DNA from: Thysanoteuthis rhombus
Lineage: Eukaryota; Mollusca; Cephalopoda; Oegopsida; Thysanoteuthidae
Length of the DNA: 64,000 bases
Reading direction: 5' to 3'
NCBI GenBank assembly: GCA_963457665.1
Contig: OY735233.1
Coordinates: 26,979,709-27,043,708, forward strand
Position 1 is the first letter of the stretch, and the number at the start of each line of letters is the position of its first letter. A program made the translations under genes and the position numbers. The notes beneath the pieces were generated by a model that saw nothing but the letters and a program-made list of their open reading frames with translations, had not been told where the DNA came from and made no database searches. Positions 35,300 to 46,285 of this stretch are shown piece after piece.

Positions 35300-36984
35300 G
35301 CAACTTTCTTCCAGTTTCAGTAAATTCTTTTTCCTTCTCAGTCCTGACGTATTTCCCATCTATAGAACAACTGTCAGTCCTATCGTTACGCCGACCCTTC
35401 AATGGCCCCAAGATCACCGGTACCAACATTTCTGGCGTCAATGCGTTCTTGTTCATCCTGCAAACCCACGCACAGTGGCGCCTCCGTCTAAAACGAGACA
35501 CAGAAGCAAATCCCAAACCTTTTCCAGTCAGTCGATGTTGACATGAATGTTCCGAGCAATATCACCACAGAATCTGTCACCTGAACACAGTGAGGAAAAA
35601 CTCACATCCTGGAGACTTTTACTGTGGTTTCTAAAAGTAAAGTCACCGATAAAGATGAGCTACTTCCAATACAAGCCGGGTGAGCACACTAGCAGGGCCA
35701 AGGAGTCAAGACCCACGTTTCTATTTCTTTAAGACTGACCTTCGTGCCGAAATGAAGAGAAAGTTATGGGGTTTGGGGCGCGGATAGATTACAGCAGGAA
35801 GACAGAGATGAATCCAAAAATGGAAAAAAAGGTGACACTGCACCATGGATACATATATTGCAAACTAATGATTAGCGATTGATCCCTTTTCACGCTAACT
35901 TTAGCATGTTTCATGTTTCAGCCGCGCAGAAATCCTACGAGCTGCATCATTTAAACACATTTTGGCACCATTTCTTTTCAGCCATTTTAAAACTCATGAA
36001 GCCCTTTTAGCAATTTAAATGATCATAAAATGGCTAACAATCTTTTTACTGCATTTTGGTGTTTTTTATGCTTTTCTAAGACTGATTTAGTTTTCAGCTG
36101 ACATCCATTCAAACTGTTTGAGCAGATCTTAATCTAATCTCGGAACATTACCCTTATGAATATAATCTTTTTGCTATTTGTGTCTGGTCATATCATAAGA
36201 GACACTTTTTTTAGATTAGTGTCTGTTTAAAAGGGGCCCGAATTTATGGTGTGTGGTGCAGCCCTCTATAATTATCATATAAAATGATTTCAAAGTACTT
36301 CTGCTACTTCTCGTGAATGTTGACAATTTCGATATTGCATGTCGAAATTCAATTGTTCTTTAATTCTGTATTTATTTTCATTAAATCTTTAAGAACTGCA
36401 AATTCAAAAAACTTAAAACCTGAAATTATATCACATTGAGTGTTAACTAATACATTTGACAAATGCGAACTTCGTAATATCACAGTTGCCGAGAAATCTC
36501 GGTGCATACATACCTATTCATTCAATTGTAGTTCCTCAATTTAATCCATGCTCAATAAAATATAGTTCGATGCAAGACTTGACTTCGCCCAATTAGAACT
36601 TTTGCCACTTGTAAAACATGAATGCTTCTAAGATCTTTCATCTCGTTATATTTTTGTGATCTTGTTCTCAATCATGCATAATGAACCATGTGACTTTTCC
36701 TATTTGAATCTCCGATTTTCTGTCTGTAATACGTAATAAAAGTTTCTTGATAAATTTGTATTTTGCTGTCAAAGGTAACCTATCCTCTTTTTGAAACAAC
36801 GGACTTCTCCAACGAGTTCGGTCACTTCTTAATAAAACAAACAAAAAAAATTCAGATGACATTCAGAGCAAGTAAATATTTATTTACACTATCGGGAGCA
36901 AATACGTTATGAGCTAACAAGTAACTATTATTTATGTCTTTACACCAGTGTATTCATTTGTGGCGCCAATATTGTCATGCTCTT
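34491..36984. other. No recognised repeat; one candidate exon-like island
   Basis: CT run at 35272-35300 followed by CTTTCTTCCAGTTTCAG, which resembles a splice acceptor, and then a GC-richer open stretch (about 35300-35541). The frame ends NPKPFPVSRC*. I recognise no domain on either strand and see no donor, so coding status is doubtful. The rest is AT-rich without features. Confidence 0.25.
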
Positions 36985-37076
36985 TCCAGATCTCCACAGA
37001 GATACGAATGATAGAGAGATACAATGAATCTTGGAAAAAAGATCTACAGCTGTTGAATGGAAGATGATGATCATCA
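36985..37076 (+). mobile_element. RTE-like LINE 3' end fragment
   Basis: GATACGAATGATAGAGAG..CAATGAATCTTGGAAAA matches AHDREL..ILGK. Ends with a short GATGATGATCATCATTATCA tail. Faces the minus-strand copy at 37120. Confidence 0.65.
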
Positions 37077-37119
37077 TTATCATCACTTCAAAATCCAGTG
37101 TACATCTTCTCCAAGGTCC

Positions 37120-37560
37120 GCCACCATCACCATCATCGGCTTTTTAGCATCCGTTGTTGGACATTTCTCTAAGATCGGCCAGACCTCTCTGTCATGGGCG
37201 TCGCAGAGCTGATACTTTAAGAACTTGTCAAGTTTGTCATGTCATCTAATATATCGCCGACTACATTTTAGCGTATGATCTCTGGGGAATCACGCTTTGA
37301 GTAGTGATATCAAACGGCTATCTGACATCCTTGCAGCATGTCGAGCCCATTGAATTTTGAGTTTATTCTCTGTGTATACTATGCCGTCTTGTGATCTCTC
37401 CATGTGGTGTTGAACACGATTTCCCTCCTGTGCAGGCTGCATGGATTTATGTTTGAGGGTCAGTCTTTTGGTTAGGTTCCATGTTTCAGCTCCATAAGTG
37501 ATTATCAGGAGGATTCATTGGTTGCATACCTTCTTTATATGCTGATCGAAGCGAGCAAAG
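37120..37560 (-). mobile_element. RTE-like LINE fragment
   Basis: CACCATCACCATCATCGGCT tail remnant, TTTTAGCATCCGTTGTTGGA 3' end, GCAGAGCTGATACT, then the complement of the YGAE.WNLTK region (GGTTAGGTTCCATGTTTCAG, CTCCATAAGTGATTATCAGG). Tail-to-tail with the fragment at 36985. Confidence 0.8.
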
Positions 37561-37639
37561 TGCTCATCATGAAGTCAGAGCTAAGACATGATCTCTAGAA
37601 TTAACAACGCACAATTATATTAGGAATTAGTAATCTCCG

Positions 37640-38010
37640 CAAAACCAAGTTCCCAAAATAACTCAACAAGTCCTTGCAATATCTTTAAAAAATTTTTCCT
37701 AATCTTTAAAAGTTTCCAATGATTTTCAGTGGTATTTTGTAAAAAGAATCATATTTTATGGCGGATCCATGTTCTCCTTCACAGTTACATCTCGTTCATC
37801 ATAGTTATATGGTCTTACAATGTCTCCAACAGTTTCAACGAAATATTTTCTTGAAGGCTGCAGTGAGGAAAAATTGGTTGAATTTTGGAGCGGATCCAGG
37901 TTTTGTCTTTATCGATTGAAATTATGTATCCACTCATGTCCACCCAGACAATATTTCTGAAGTTCTCAATAAATTTCAATGACTTTTTGTGGAAGAACGA
38001 GCCACAGGCT
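37640..38010. repeat. Degenerate satellite, locus 1
   Basis: Two to three diverged units with the pattern (CA)CAATATCT..AAAGTTT, CAATGA.TTT.. and G.GGATCCA.GTT, matching the array at 54110-55640. A third partial unit may extend to about 38110. Confidence 0.55.
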
Positions 38011-38110
38011 AAGCAAGTATTGATTAAACTGAGGTTGTGAATGTGAATAGAATTTTATCTTTCTTAGAGCAATTCCTAGATATTGTTAAGAGACTCTTAG
38101 ACGGAACTCT

Positions 38111-39331
38111 GCTAACTCCAGTGTTCTAAATGAATTTTCCAAAGTACTCTCTTCGGATATGTCTGTTAGCGTAATTGTATGGAAAGACAAAGGGGGATGA
38201 AGCAAAAATATATAGAAAGAGCAAAATCCTCGGCTATTGCAGTCGCTTCGCATTAGAGCACTAGTTTTGCTACTGTTAAAGATATACTATATTTTTAAAT
38301 ATGTATTTTTTAAACCAACGAAATTATTAATCATATATAATATTCCAATCTCCCCTGAACGTTTCAATACTCGTCTTCTATCTGGGTGTGTACAATCTGT
38401 ACATCCATAACAATTTTAGGTAAGTTGCTTTAAAGGACATGGCAGAAAAACGAAATAAAAAAATTAACGTAAAAATCACATTTTACAGAGAATTACTTCT
38501 GTTACATATTCGTTGTAACATACCAGTCTATATATATGGGGTTTCTAACAATGGGTTCATTAATCACATATTGGCAACCGGACACGCCCCTTACTCCATT
38601 AGTCTGAAAGGCCAATGTAAATTCTAACTTATCTAAAGGTGTGCTAATGGATCCAATCTTAGAAAAATCCAGAACAATGGTCGATTAATAAAATTTGCTT
38701 TATTTGTTGTTTAATATATCTTTGCATTTAACCGCCGGTCGTAGATTCCCGATCCATCCCCGTAATAATAAAGGTAATATTATATTTTCTTTCCACCTGG
38801 ACTGATTTACTTATTCGGTTATGACCTTCCCGATTATTACCATTCCTTGACGTAACTTAGGGGCGGAATAGTTCAATACCCTTTCCTCTGAATTGAATAT
38901 TTGAGCAGCTAGAGCGTAAAATGGTTGCTATTGCTGACTTGTAAAATCTGAGCAAGCCCAAGGAAAAAAGTTAGAGGTCAATTTTGCCGTATTTATAAGC
39001 AGTTCATTTTAGTTTAATGCGATAAAGAATGCTTGTATGCTGTACCTTTCATATCCTGCATGTTTGGTATGATTTCGATTCAATTATAAATCATAAATTG
39101 CGAAAGCTTCCATATAAACTTATGCATCGATTTGTGTATGCTTCACAAGAGCAGCTGGGGTTATATAACACATTGAAAAATATTTTTTCAAAGACTCAAG
39201 GCCTGTTCACACCTCATTTTAACACCGAGCAGTGATTTTATTTTCACGATAACAAACCATTTCTAGGCCCTAGCTGGTAAAATCGTTGGCCAGATGTTGG
39301 CCCCATTAGAAACCACCCATCAAGTATTCTT
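38111..39331. other. No recognised feature
   Basis: AT-rich, nothing supported. Confidence 0.35.
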
Positions 39332-39845
39332 ATCATCATCAGTCTTTCAACATTCGTCGTTGGAAACAAACCTTCACCACACTTCTCTATCATGGGTGTC
39401 GCAGAGCCAGTACTTTCTGAATTTGTCTAGCTTGTCTCTCCATCTAATATTTTGCCAGCCTCGGTTGTACATGCGATCTCGGGGGATCCATGTCGTGATT
39501 CGCAATCAGTTGTCCGCCACTCCTGTCTTTTTCCGGATATATTTTGCTTTTTTGTGGTCTCTCCATGTGAGGTTGAACATAATTCTTCCATGTGCACGTT
39601 GCATGGTTCTCAATATACGGATCTGTCCCTTGGTTAGGTTCAATGTTTCAGCACTATAAGTGACTATTAGGATGATACATTAGTTGAAGACCCTTCTTTT
39701 TAGGATTAATGGGATTTTTCTTTTTTCTGAAGGTTATGCTTGCTCTGCCAAAGGTTTGCCATCCTAGTGTGATTCTTTGCTTGATTTCTTCTTTTGCAGG
39801 TCTCGTGGAGATTCGTTGTCCTTGGTAGATATCAGTTCTAGATAA
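39332..39845 (-). mobile_element. RTE-like LINE fragment
   Basis: ATCATCATCAGTCTTTCAAC, then ATTCGTCGTTGGA 3' end, GGGTGTCGCAGAGCCAGTAC, CGGGGGATCCATGTCGTGA and GGTTCAATGTTTCAGCACTA. At the 5' side the minus strand gives KEEIKQRITLGWQTFGRASI and TFRKKKNPINPKKKGL. The 5' limit is near 39830 (CTTGGTAGAT, the YIYQGQ codons). Only a two- to three-unit tail. Confidence 0.83.
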
Positions 39846-40629
39846 AGGATTTATACATAGGTATATACATATACATATGTAGTGTACTTGATGTATAAGT
39901 ATGTACATACACGTGTATTGTACATAAGGTATTTCCAAGTAAGAGATAGAATAAAGAATTAGGAAAATTGATTGAAAAAAAGCAATGGTTCAACACTGCA
40001 AAAAGAAGAGAAGATGCAATAGTAATCGCCTAAATCGAGGGGAAGAACGCTCTCTCAATAACGAGAATCCATGCTAACTGGTTAAATCCCACCCTCTGTT
40101 CTGGTCAAGCTATATCTGGGTCTCCAAAATATTAGCTTTCATATCACAAATTTTACTTTTCATACGAAACTCCTTCTAAGTAATCCACTCCTACGTCATC
40201 TAATTCATCATTTACCTCACCTGATAAAAGTTGAATCACCATTCCCGTCTGCAATGTAATTCAACTAGTGAACTCACATGGGAGAGACTTATTCTTCACC
40301 CACGCACTCGCACTCTTGATTTTCTATTACTGTGATGAAAGAACACGGTACTCAACTATTTACTATGCTGTAATCAACTAATAACATACGATACATTTAT
40401 CACGCTTTGAAGGTGGAGTCCATCCATTCTTTTGTGACTTCAATAGAAGATTCATCAGGGGAGACAATAGCATATAACCCATTTTTATCATATCATTATA
40501 CCAGGGGAGTTAGTTGAGCAATGCACTTTAGCATCTTATATAAATTTCCAATTGTTGATAATTCATACCAGTTTTTTACTCTTTTATTGGACTTGGTCGT
40601 TCGTTCCTCTCATGGTCAAGTTATCCATC
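39846..40629. other. No recognised feature
   Basis: Short TATACATA patch near 39860-39910, otherwise nothing. Confidence 0.35.
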
Positions 40630-41048
40630 TTCTTCCTCCTCTTCATCATCATCATCATCAGCAGCAGCAGCAGCAGCAGTAGCAGCAGCCTTTTACCGTC
40701 CGGCGTTGGACAAAGACCTTCCCTCATATAGGCCAGACCTCTCTAGCATTGGCGTCACGATGCCAATACTTTCTCAACTGGTCTTGTTCGCCACGCTACT
40801 CATATTTTGTCAGTCACAGTCCTCCACATGATCTTAGAGGATCCATGTTGTGGGTCATGACATCCAGCCATTGTCTGTTATTCTTGCAATATGACTAACT
40901 GGTCGCAATTCAAATCTTCTAATGGATTCTTTGATATCTATGACCTCTGTTTTTTTCTTTAATATACTTTGATCTCTCCATTTATGTTGATCATGATTCA
41001 CTCTGGTGTACGTTGAATGATTTTCAGTTAGAGGAGCAGAGCTGAAGA
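40630..41048 (-). mobile_element. RTE-like LINE, 3' segment with CAT/CAG tail
   Basis: Compound tail 40631-40689 (CTT/CCT, CATCATCATCATCATCAG, then CAGCAGCAGCAG..) and 3' end CCTTTTACCGTCCGGCGTTG. It extends on the minus strand to QLTENHSTYTRVNHDQHKW, i.e. up to the KLRSMQRAHER position. The sequence that should precede it continues inverted at 41049. Confidence 0.82.
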
Positions 41049-41280
41049 GAGTAGACCATAACATCTGCCAAGGACAAGAATCTCTATGAAGTCCCTAAAT
41101 GAAGGCAAAATCAAGCATAGAATCACTTTAGGTTGGTGAGCTTCCGCTAAAGTGAGATCAAGCTTCAAGAACAAAAATATGCTTTAATCCCGAAAGAAAA
41201 GTCTACATCTGATGCAACCCCGATAATTAGTGATGGAGCTGAAGAATGGAATCTAACCAAAAAGTTGTTCAGCTATTCAA
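41049..41280 (+). mobile_element. RTE-like LINE, inverted 5' segment of the same insertion
   Basis: GTAGACCATAACATCTGCCA then AGGACAAGAATCTC (VDHYIYQGQ.I), ATCAAGCATAGAATCACTTT then AGGTTGGTGAGC (IKHRITLGW.A), and GGAGCTGAAGAATGGAATCT then AACCAAAAAG (GAE.WNLTKK). The outer end stops at WNLTKKL, exactly where the 3' segment begins, so the two halves form one element with a 5' inversion. Confidence 0.78.
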
Positions 41281-41689
41281 CTGGTATTACTTGTACCCTG
41301 TGTTTTGTTTTGTTTTTGTTTTTGTTTTTTGAATGAAGGTGCCTTTGGGGCAGATCACTAGAATAATGGGGGCGTCATCCCCTAAAAATACAAATATAAA
41401 AATCAACTTACGAAGCCTCTATTAAGTTACTGTCCTTACGCTGACTTCACCATCATCCGTCCGTATCTAGGGTTTCTTTATCAGAAGTTTCTCTTACCTT
41501 GGCTTGCTGTATGGGAAATTGATTTAGAAACAATGAGCAGCTTAAGCCTCACTCACTTCAACATTTTCGCTTACGTCATCTGGTATTCTAGGCTCGACTT
41601 TGGTTGATTACGGTGATTGCACGAGAACTGATGAATCATCCAGGATTGGGCCATATGCGAACTTCCATATATCAAAATTGATCATATAT
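41281..41689. other. No recognised feature
   Basis: GTTTTGTTTTGTTTTTG run at 41305-41330, otherwise nothing. Confidence 0.35.
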
Positions 41690-41697
41690 ATATATAA

Positions 41698-41729
<32 letters not shown>

Positions 41730-41735
41730 AAAGAG
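41690..41735. repeat. (TA)n(GA)n G-run microsatellite
   Basis: TA 41685-41694, GA 41698-41721, G9 41722-41730. Left border of family Y copy 2. Confidence 0.9.
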
Positions 41736-41744
41736 AGAAATTTT

Positions 41745-42135
41745 TTTCATGTATGCATATGAGTATAGATACCTGTAAATGCTAAGATCAGTATAGTTCG
41801 GTACAGAATCAAATGCAAGAAAATGAGCTAGGGAGATTGTACAGCGACGAACATACCACCAAGAGAATCTGATTGAAAATCCATGCTCGAAATTCCATCT
41901 TTGATTAGGCTTCAACATCAACCACTGAGCGTATATAAAGAATATGCAACCTTTTCAGCCACCAGGCCGAACTATTACATGTCAGTTTATGCACTTGAAC
42001 AAACAAGTAGATTCAGAGGCCGGATGTATGAAAGGGATATAAAAGGATCATTCAGAGTTTTAATAAAGGACAAAATTGATAATAATTATTTGCTTTGCTT
42101 CCAGTCTTCCCGCAAAAATTGGATCCGCCTATAAT
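41745..42135 (+). repeat. Family Y dispersed repeat, copy 2
   Basis: Collinear with 23631-24044. It ends ATAATTATATATAAATATAT and runs into TA/GT microsatellite, as copy 1 runs into a TA tract. No terminal inverted repeat is evident. Confidence 0.75.
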
Positions 42136-43061
42136 TATATATAAATATATATGTGTATGTGTGTGTGTGTGTGTGTATGTGTACGAAGAAAACGAACATA
42201 TATCTAACAATACTACGATGACGATTTGGAAAGGGGTTGCTGACGTTTTGTCCGAAATTTGAACTTTTTTTGAGTCTCTGGCGAATATTCGTGTGAGAAA
42301 ACGATGGCAAGTCTTCTTTTAGCGGAGCCCGGTCAAAATGTGGTAGAAGTGGATACCAGGGGACTGAGTTTAATCATTTCAACTGGGTTTTGCATAATGT
42401 AGACCATTTCTCACACAAATCTTTTTTAGCAGTTCTGAAGAAGTCCACATTTCAGACGAAAAGTTTGTTATTATGACCCTCACATTGAAGGAATTTCAAT
42501 TTCAATTTCAATCGGTTCTCAGGTCTATACTTTTTCCAAAATGTCAACTTTCCTCATAATATATATACATATATATTGATGGCAACAAAAGATCCTGTGA
42601 TCTTCATCCAATCCACTAAGGCTAGAGAGGTCACCAGTGACGTTCAATTACCAACCAAAACACAAGCAGAGTGTCACTTTTTCTTTTCTTGATCCGCGGA
42701 CAGACATAAATAAAGAAGATACGAAATGACTTTCTAACAGCTGTAAAAGCTGAAAATCCTACTAGGCATAAAACCTCGTACTAATCCTATCTAAAAGACA
42801 TCAATGAAAATCAATTCGAGACTTGACGCAATGTAAACAATTTTATGGCGTCCATCGGAGACGACAAATGGAAGCCGTAAAGTCAAATTGTGAAGAGACG
42901 AAGACGAGAAACAATGAACAGGGTTTTATGAGAAGATGAAATGAACACAAGGCACGTTGTTTGGACATCATTAAAAATTTAGCGCGTTTTACTCGTCTTT
43001 CGATCTATTCCGATCAGTCATTTCATAGATATTAGTCCAAGTTGGTCATTTATAGCCGTTG

Positions 43062-43064
<3 letters not shown>
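42136..43064. other. GT microsatellite, then no recognised feature
   Basis: (GT)n with TATA at 42150-42182. The remainder has no recognised gene or repeat. CAATTTC units repeat three to four times at 42492-42512. Confidence 0.4.

Positions 43065-43119
<55 letters not shown>
43065..43119. repeat. (TA)n microsatellite
   Basis: About 27 TA units. Confidence 0.92.
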
Positions 43120-43121
<2 letters not shown>

Positions 43122-43124
43122 CCA

Positions 43125-44190
43125 CTCATGAATTATACACACGACTTTATTGAATTTACCTACGAGGAATCCACAGACTCAATAGCCTTCGTAGACACCT
43201 GCATATCCATGGATGGTGATTGAAACCTCCAGAACATCCTCTATACAAAACATACAGACACTTACAGCTACTTTCATTTTGAATTGGTCTACCCCAAATA
43301 CCAAACACGCTCTTCAGATAGTGAACTCAACAGATACAACTATAACTTACCATATTTCATTAAACAAGGATATTAGCTGAGATACAAATGACCAAATAAG
43401 AAGGCCATCACAATACCCAGAGAAGAAACCCTTACAATTTCGAACTGAAATAAACCTGACAGCATATCACACGTAACCAGCTTCTACAACCCTCCACCTC
43501 TGTCACGCATAAATGATAAGATATGGAATATACTAACACTTGAAATAGAACTCAAAGGAATATCTCCAAAACAATGTGTCATCACCTACCACAAACCCGA
43601 AAACATCAAAGACAAAATTAGCAGTAAGACCATAATAAGCAACCAAGTTTCACACAACTGCATCCCTTAAACCGTTGAATTATGCAACCCTGCAGCAAAA
43701 GAAATAGTCTATCTTGCAATCACCTCAAGTAAATTAAGATCTTTACCAGCTCTACCACAAACAAGACTTTCAATATATACCATAATTATAACTGTAGAAG
43801 CAAAAAATGTTATCTCTCATCTACTTTCTTCCTATTCGAAGAATGTAATCAATGTAATTACAATTCATAGGCACATCCGAATGGTAATACAACATTAACC
43901 TCAGTAACTATAGGGACAGAATTGAATCACTCAATCAACCAAATCTACTCTCAGTATAACTACACATCTGCACCCAGCCACAATTTCGGCACAGTCGCAA
44001 GATTAGCAATTATTGGATAAATAGGAAAAATACACCTCCCAACACGACGAATATTATACAGCGACATGAATTTATGAATTTTTATTTATTTAACTTAAAA
44101 CTCTCAACACGAGACTTGACAATAAGATAATTACTCTATACGCACCAACCCACTATTCTTTACACTGTAGTTCGATCCAAGTCCCCAAAC
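43125..44190 (+). mobile_element. Penelope-like element relic (RT C-terminus + GIY-YIG)
   Basis: From 43137 the frame reads NYTHDFIEFTYEESTDSIAF then VDTCISM, YTKHTDTYSYFHFELVYPKY and QTRSS. This is the Penelope-type RT signature (..I.FLDT.I......LY.KPTDTH.YLH..S.HPKH). Then come LKGISPKQCVITYHKPENIK (YKKP.NL-like) and a Cys-rich linker CNPCSK.N..SC....., NKTFNIYHNYNC, LFEECNQCNYN. Next is YIGTSEW near 43868 with ISNYRDRIESLNQPN, matching the catalytic YIG...R....H start of the GIY-YIG endonuclease. Many stops and shifts, so a fossil. Lies between two long TA tracts. Confidence 0.75.
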
Positions 44191-44848
44191 ACCCCTTGAT
44201 ATTTATATACCAATATTGGTTACTTCACATGATCTCATAGATCCCACCTATAGAAATCCATGAATGGTATTTCATTTGAGCGACTCAAAGCCATCAGACT
44301 GTTCAGAACATTCCCAATGACTATTAAGGATACAGAACGTACACTTCCAAGAATATATTCAATTTTATATAACAAGGCCCTTTTACTCCGCCATCGGTAA
44401 CTTCATCCCCAAACTTACCGATCATCCACAGAATCCAATACTAAACTACTATCAAGCTCCCCAGTATCTATGACGACCAATGCTTAAGAATGTCCGTATC
44501 CTCAGAGCAGCACAACAAATAGACAATCCATAACTGCTGCTACTATTCCTAACATGATATCCATGCAAACCTTCATAGATTTCTCCTAAGTCAGAATACT
44601 GTCCATTATGACCCAAAAGGAATCCTCTTTCTTGATTTCTATTTTTGCTTCCAAAGCAAAATATCTGATGCTAAATTTGTTTTGTACGGGAACCTTTTAA
44701 CAACCAAAAGGTATACATATGCTACTGAGTTGAGAACCCTTCCTGAAAAATGTATATCATATCAATTAATTAATTTATGGCTTGATTAATTAACACATAA
44801 AGTTTCCATATACTTTTACTCCTTAGTCTATCTCATTCCCTACCTTTC

Positions 44849-44849
<1 letters not shown>
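44191..44849. other. Unassigned, possibly 3' flank of the Penelope relic
   Basis: C-rich, A-rich strand similar in composition to the relic, but no readable motif. Confidence 0.3.

Positions 44850-44938
<89 letters not shown>
44850..44938. repeat. (TA)n microsatellite
   Basis: About 42 TA units with one CATA interruption. Confidence 0.92.
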
Positions 44939-44940
<2 letters not shown>

Positions 44941-45824
44941 TTTCACAATGAGTAATATGAGGCAACAATCCTTCATTCAAACATAAAATATCAAAAATAA
45001 TTGAAAAACATTTTATTTTGACTATCTAGCTAATATTTCTTGTTTGCATGCGAACCTTTTATTAACAGAATCGAATTTGAAAAAATGTTCAAAAGTTCAT
45101 AGTTCTAGATCTTCCAACCATCGTCAGACATTATCAAGAAAATTGTGATTAATATCTTTTTTCCAGAATTACATATTCATGGCTTGATTTTTGCTTTTTT
45201 AAAATTTTATTAACCATAACTGGATCCGTTGAAATTCATCACAACTTCTTGATAGTGAACGATGGTTGTCGAAAAATGTAGAACTATGATCTTCATTACA
45301 TTTTTTTTTAAACTGATGCTGTCAATGATGGGTTCGTTCAAAAACAAAAAGAATTAATTGAAAAATTAAATATATCGATCGTCAGTTTTTTTTAATGATC
45401 TCCCCACGAACCACAAACAGAAATCACATTATTATGATATAGTTTGTAGAGTCCCATAATAATAGGTCTACTTTATTTATCTCCAAGCCAACGTATCATC
45501 AATGACGTATCATTATTTGAACTCTGACTTCTGACATGGCATGCAATGTTACCACGTACATGGCAACAAATAAAAAGAAACAGTTTTACTAACGGAAACT
45601 TCGGGGAGTGAAGTGAAAAAAAAAGTTTCGATACTTTTGCGCTGCAAAGAACTCAACATGCAATTAATTTAGGTTGACATGTCGAGAATAACAAAACATT
45701 GAAGTTGTCCCTGGGGACTGAAACTAATGATTTTCAATTAGACTTTAATAATTTGCACTCAAAATGAATTATTTAAACGACTATCAGAAAGCAAACGGGA
45801 AGTTTGTCGGCAAAATTCGTTCGG
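44939..45824. other. No recognised feature
   Basis: AT-rich, nothing supported. Confidence 0.35.
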
Positions 45825-46285
45825 GAGAGTTTACTGACGTAGTTCAAAATAGTTCTCTGGCGTAGTTCAGAATAGTTTACAGACGTGGCTCAGAATAGTT
45901 TACAGACGTGGCTCAGAATAGTTTTCAAGCATAGATCAAAATAGTTTTCAGGTGTGTATCTAAATGATTTACAGGCGCACTTCAAAATAGTTTTCAGGTG
46001 TACTTCAATATAGTTTACAAATCAAGCTCGGAAATCTTTCAGACGTCTATCAAAATAGTTTACAAGCATAGTTCAAAACAGTTTCAGGTGCATATCTAGA
46101 TAGTTTTCAGGCGTAGTTCAGAATATTTTTCAGGTGTAATTCAAAATAGATTACCGATGTATTTAAAAATAGTTTTCAAGAGTAGTTCTGAATAGTTTAC
46201 AGGTGTAGTTCGGAATATTTTTCGGGTGTAATTCAAAATAGTTTACAGACGTATCTCAAAATAGTTTTCAAGCGTAATCATAACA
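45825..46285 (+). repeat. 23-bp minisatellite, about 19-20 units
   Basis: Imperfect tandem repeat with consensus AGTTTACAGACGTAGTTCAA then AAT. Two variants, TTTACAG.CGT and TTTTCAGG.GT, recur and partly alternate. Units differ at one to six positions with occasional 1-base indels. No spacers, no ORF. Confidence 0.9.

Noticed and set aside
40855-41064. Single-exon gene call on the 69-codon minus frame
   Set aside because: It is the RTE segment KLR..ERIMLN..W.. to ARITDNGWMS, with frame breaks.
45825-46285. Regular ~23-bp repeats as a CRISPR array
   Set aside because: Units are contiguous with no unique spacers, are imperfect, and lie in an animal genome. It is a minisatellite.
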